From assembly GCA_029856635.1 (NCBI GenBank), contig JAHKLH010000061.1, positions 1 through 8,574 of the forward strand: a stretch of DNA of 8,574 nucleotides, read 5' to 3'. A program made the position numbers and the translations under genes. Below are positions 6,302 to 8,574 of the stretch, piece after piece (position 1 is the first letter of the stretch; the number at the start of each line of letters is the position of its first letter). The notes under the pieces are model-generated. The model ran no database searches. It saw only the letters and a program-made list of their open reading frames with translations, and was not told the DNA's origin. The stretch is from Candidatus Njordarchaeota archaeon. GTDB lineage: Archaea > Asgardarchaeota > Njordarchaeia > Njordarchaeales > JAHKLH01.

Positions 6302-6312
6302 TAAAACAAAAC
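6302..6312 (-). terminator. Possible T-rich terminator of rtcB
   Basis: On the minus strand GTTTTGTTTTA lies about 28 bases past the rtcB stop. Two short T runs without a hairpin are compatible with archaeal termination; the evidence is modest because the region is AT-rich. Confidence 0.35.
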
Positions 6313-6339
6313 GTAAATTATTGTGTGTTGTTGAGGAAC

Positions 6340-7812
6340 TTAGCCTTTCCATACAATGATTGGACGGTGTCGAGAAATCTTCCGAGCAATTTGAGCCTTA
6401 ACTGCAGCCTCAACGACGAGGTCCAGGTCCTTATAGGCGCCAGGAGCTTCTTCAGCTAGTACAGCCATGCTAACAGCATCAACTAAAATACCCTTATTAG
6501 CTAACTCATGTTTTAATGCAGCGCCGCTCCATCTTCTCTTCGCAGCAGCTCGAGACATGAATCTTCCGGCACCATGTATTGTGGATCCAAAAACTTCCTC
6601 CATTGTGTAATTAGTTCCAACTAAGACATAACTACCAGTTAGCATGCTTCCTCCTACAAGAATTGGCTGACCTATATCACGATATGGTGCTGGTATCTCT
6701 GGTCTGTCTCCTATAAATCCACGTGTAGCGCCTTTTCTGTGTACAATTAGTTTTCTCTTAACACCATCTATGTAATGTTCTTCGACTTTACCAATATTAT
6801 GAGCAACGTCATACACGAGTTTAAGCTCAACATCATCACCAAATACTTTCTTAAATGCTTGCCTTGCAAAGTGAGTAATAATTTCTCTATTACAGAACGC
6901 AAAGTTAGCAGCGCATTTCATAGCAGCAAAGTAATCTTGTCCTTCGGGGGAATTGAATGGCGCACAAGCTAATTGAACATCTCGAAGATGAATACCGTAT
7001 TTGCGAGCAGCACGTCTCATTACTGGCAAGTAATCACTCGCCACTTGATGACCAAAACCACGAGAACCAGTGTGAATCATTAGCACGATCTGTCCAATTT
7101 CTTCAATACCCATTTTCTTTGCAGCTTTTTCATCCCATATGTCAGTAACAACTTCAACCTCAATGTAGTGGTTACCACTACCAAGCGAGCCTAATTGGCG
7201 TCGTCCTCTTTGTCTAGCACGGTTGCTTACTTTAGCAGGATCAGCTCCTAATAATCTACCACCATCCTCAATAAATTGTAAGTCTCTTTCTTCACCATAA
7301 CCATTTCTCACAGCCCAATGAGCTCCCTCAACCATTACTTCATCCAGTTCGGCAAAAGTAACTCTCAGCATACCAGAAACTCCGACTCCGGCAGGAACGT
7401 GTTCTTTTAATGCTTGAAGAAGTGCTTTTTTCTTAGGTTCAACATCTTTGATTGTAAGATTGCTAACAAGTAATCTAACTCCACAGTTAATATCAAAGCC
7501 TATTCCTCCAGGTGATATGATACCTTCTTCAACATCGAAGGCAGCGACTCCGCCTATTGGAAATCCGTATCCTGTATGTGTATCTGGTAATGAAATAGCC
7601 CATTTTACGATTCCTGGCAATGACGCTACGTTAATTATTTGCTGTATTGCACCTAATTCTAATCTTTCTAGTAAGGTTGGTGAAATGTATAGTCTTGCTG
7701 GAACTCTCATATATGGTCTAAAATTCTTTGGTATTTCATAAACACAGGGTCTAATTTGCCTCATTGCACGTTTAACTTGATCCCATGTTATGTCAAGTCT
7801 AGGTTGTGCCAT
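6340..7812 (-). CDS. rtcB: RtcB, tRNA-splicing 3'-phosphate RNA ligase
   Basis: RtcB joins 2',3'-cyclic phosphate or 3'-phosphate ends to 5'-OH ends, using GTP and Mn2+. In archaea it seals exons after tRNA intron cleavage and can circularise RNAs. The 490 residues hold every key site: GGIGFDINCG with D107 and metal-binding C110, GSLGSGNHYIE with H215, HTGSRGFGHQ with H247, YDVAHNIGKVEEH with H338, GSTIHGAGR with H413 (the residue guanylylated in the reaction), and a C-terminal lysine, K489, next to the final glycine. Length matches intein-free archaeal RtcB; no intein interrupts the active site, as happens in some archaea. The ATG at 7812 follows a weak AGGGGAT ribosome site. A TATA box at 7870-7887 suggests its own promoter. 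The usual helper, archease, is not in the window. Confidence 0.97.
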   Translation of the reverse strand: MAQPRLDITWDQVKRAMRQIRPCVYEIPKNFRPYMRVPARLYISPTLLERLELGAIQQIINVASLPGIVKWAISLPDTHTGYGFPIGGVAAFDVEEGIISPGGIGFDINCGVRLLVSNLTIKDVEPKKKALLQALKEHVPAGVGVSGMLRVTFAELDEVMVEGAHWAVRNGYGEERDLQFIEDGGRLLGADPAKVSNRARQRGRRQLGSLGSGNHYIEVEVVTDIWDEKAAKKMGIEEIGQIVLMIHTGSRGFGHQVASDYLPVMRRAARKYGIHLRDVQLACAPFNSPEGQDYFAAMKCAANFAFCNREIITHFARQAFKKVFGDDVELKLVYDVAHNIGKVEEHYIDGVKRKLIVHRKGATRGFIGDRPEIPAPYRDIGQPILVGGSMLTGSYVLVGTNYTMEEVFGSTIHGAGRFMSRAAAKRRWSGAALKHELANKGILVDAVSMAVLAEEAPGAYKDLDLVVEAAVKAQIARKISRHRPIIVWKG

Positions 7813-7869
7813 AGTAATCCCCTGTTCTCAAAAATAAAAAGGAATAATTATTTGTGTAATTTTTGAGCA

Positions 7870-7887
7870 AAGTATATTTAAATACTT
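7870..7887 (-). promoter_or_regulatory. rtcB TATA box within an inverted repeat
   Basis: On the minus strand AAGTATTTAAATATACTT contains a TTTAAATA TATA box, predicting a start near 7853 and a leader of about 40 bases to the ATG at 7812. The outer six bases (AAGTAT and ATACTT) are perfectly inverted around the core, which might mark a regulator site on top of the TATA box or may be chance in AT-rich DNA. Confidence 0.5.
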
Positions 7888-7970
7888 CATAGTTGTTCTA
7901 GCTATTGCTATAAGATATAAGTTAGTTGAAAGAAGATTACAACAATTCTTGTTTATCAAATAGGAGCAGA

Positions 7971-8574
7971 TTAAGATTGTTTCAATAATTTCCTAGCAAT
8001 TACATACCCTGGTGCAAATTCGCATTTTTTCGATATTGCGTATTTTATAAATTCATCAAGCATATGAATCCTTCCTGCTCTACCGATACAGGCTGGATGT
8101 AGGATTAAACAGAAATAATTTACGTCTTCCTCTAGTGCAGCATCTAGTTCATAGATCCACATATTTAAAACATCTTTTGGATGACGATGTTCTATTTCAA
8201 ATAATATCCAATCATCAAATAAATCATAAACTGGGAGTTCTACCATCTTTTTTCCATTAACATCAAACACGTATGGTTCATCAGAGTCCATTAAGCTGCT
8301 GTCATAGGTTATTCCAAATTTCGATAGAATTGCAAAGGTATTTTTGGTGATTTCCCAATAAGGACGACGGAATCCATATATTTTCTTTTGAAATCGTCTA
8401 AGACAGTTTATGGATTTCCTATGTATGTTATATTCTTCGTCATAAGACGCCTCATCTAATTTTTCGTGGCGATAACCGTGTAAGGCTAATTCATGTCCAT
8501 CATTGACTATTAGTCTAACTAAATCTGGATATTGCTCTGCAACCCATCCTGGTGTAAAGAACGTTGTTTTAATA
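7971..8574 (-). CDS. Polysaccharide deacetylase, PuuE/allantoinase-like (partial, C-terminal 200 residues)
   Basis: The reading frame is open from the stop at 7971 to the right edge, so the N-terminus, including the usual catalytic Asp-Asp motif, is outside the window. Counting from the first complete codon at the edge: TTFFTPGW (3-10), GHELALHGYRH with zinc-binding H32 and H36, GFRRPYW (67-73), YDSSL (90-94), and LHPACIGRAGRI starting at residue 158, where H159 fits the last catalytic motif. The HP..GR..RI ending, and the match to the GHExxxHGYxH block, place it nearer the PuuE/allantoinase-type NodB deacetylases than to chitooligosaccharide or peptidoglycan enzymes. Substrate candidates are therefore N-acyl or cyclic amide compounds as well as N-acetylated sugars. 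An internal ATG at 8291 is not the start, because conserved motifs lie upstream of it in frame. It shares the strand of rtcB but is separated by about 160 bases. Confidence 0.88.
   Translation of the reverse strand, partial: IKTTFFTPGWVAEQYPDLVRLIVNDGHELALHGYRHEKLDEASYDEEYNIHRKSINCLRRFQKKIYGFRRPYWEITKNTFAILSKFGITYDSSLMDSDEPYVFDVNGKKMVELPVYDLFDDWILFEIEHRHPKDVLNMWIYELDAALEEDVNYFCLILHPACIGRAGRIHMLDEFIKYAISKKCEFAPGYVIARKLLKQS

Noticed and set aside
7941..7953. 5-bp hairpin (AACAA-TTC-TTGTT) between the deacetylase gene and rtcB
   Set aside because: It is A-T rich and weak, with no T-tract on either side; probably chance.
7971..8291. Reading the deacetylase as a complete 106-residue protein starting at ATG 8291
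   Set aside because: The same frame is open upstream to the window edge and encodes the conserved HGYRH and GFRRPYW motifs, so the gene is partial rather than short or frameshifted.

Overview
The window looks like AT-rich archaeal chromosome. Evidence: TATA-type boxes about 25 bases ahead of likely transcript starts, GGTG-type ribosome binding sites, T-tract terminators with no strong hairpin, an archaeal-type RtcB RNA ligase, an MTH1187-family protein, an archaeal TldD/TldE pair and, most telling, box C/D guide sRNA architecture. Many C/D sRNAs usually go with a thermophilic lifestyle. A Thermoproteota-type lineage is my guess; the phylum cannot be fixed from this sequence.

Layout. At the left edge, on the + strand, is a near-textbook box C/D sRNA (about 12-68). 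It lies tail to tail with a minus-strand multi-pass membrane protein (74-847) that reads as a degenerate, probably inactive rhomboid. Next comes a minus-strand operon, tldD (2348-3775) then tldE/pmbA (992-2338), encoding the two subunits of a metallopeptidase. Divergent from tldD, on the + strand, is a small MTH1187/DUF77 thiamine-binding-type protein (3915-4226). It is followed at once by a second candidate C/D sRNA (4247-4303) with a T-tract behind it. A + strand two-gene unit follows: a membrane-anchored, outward-facing metallophosphoesterase with a purple-acid-phosphatase-like N-terminal domain (4444-5586), then an unrecognised small membrane protein (5599-6111). On the minus strand lie a complete rtcB (6340-7812) and, running off the right edge, the C-terminal 200 residues of a PuuE/allantoinase-type polysaccharide deacetylase (7971-8574).

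How the genes fit together. TldD and TldE must act as a heteromer. The phosphoesterase and the membrane protein are probably co-transcribed and work at the cell envelope. RtcB and the two guide RNAs all belong to RNA processing and modification (tRNA splicing, 2'-O-methylation), but nothing shows that they are functionally coupled. I see no mobile element, CRISPR array, tRNA or rRNA, and no gene-free stretch over 300 bases. The least expected content is the pair of C/D guide RNAs, which open-reading-frame analysis alone would miss, and the rhomboid-like pseudoenzyme beside the first of them.
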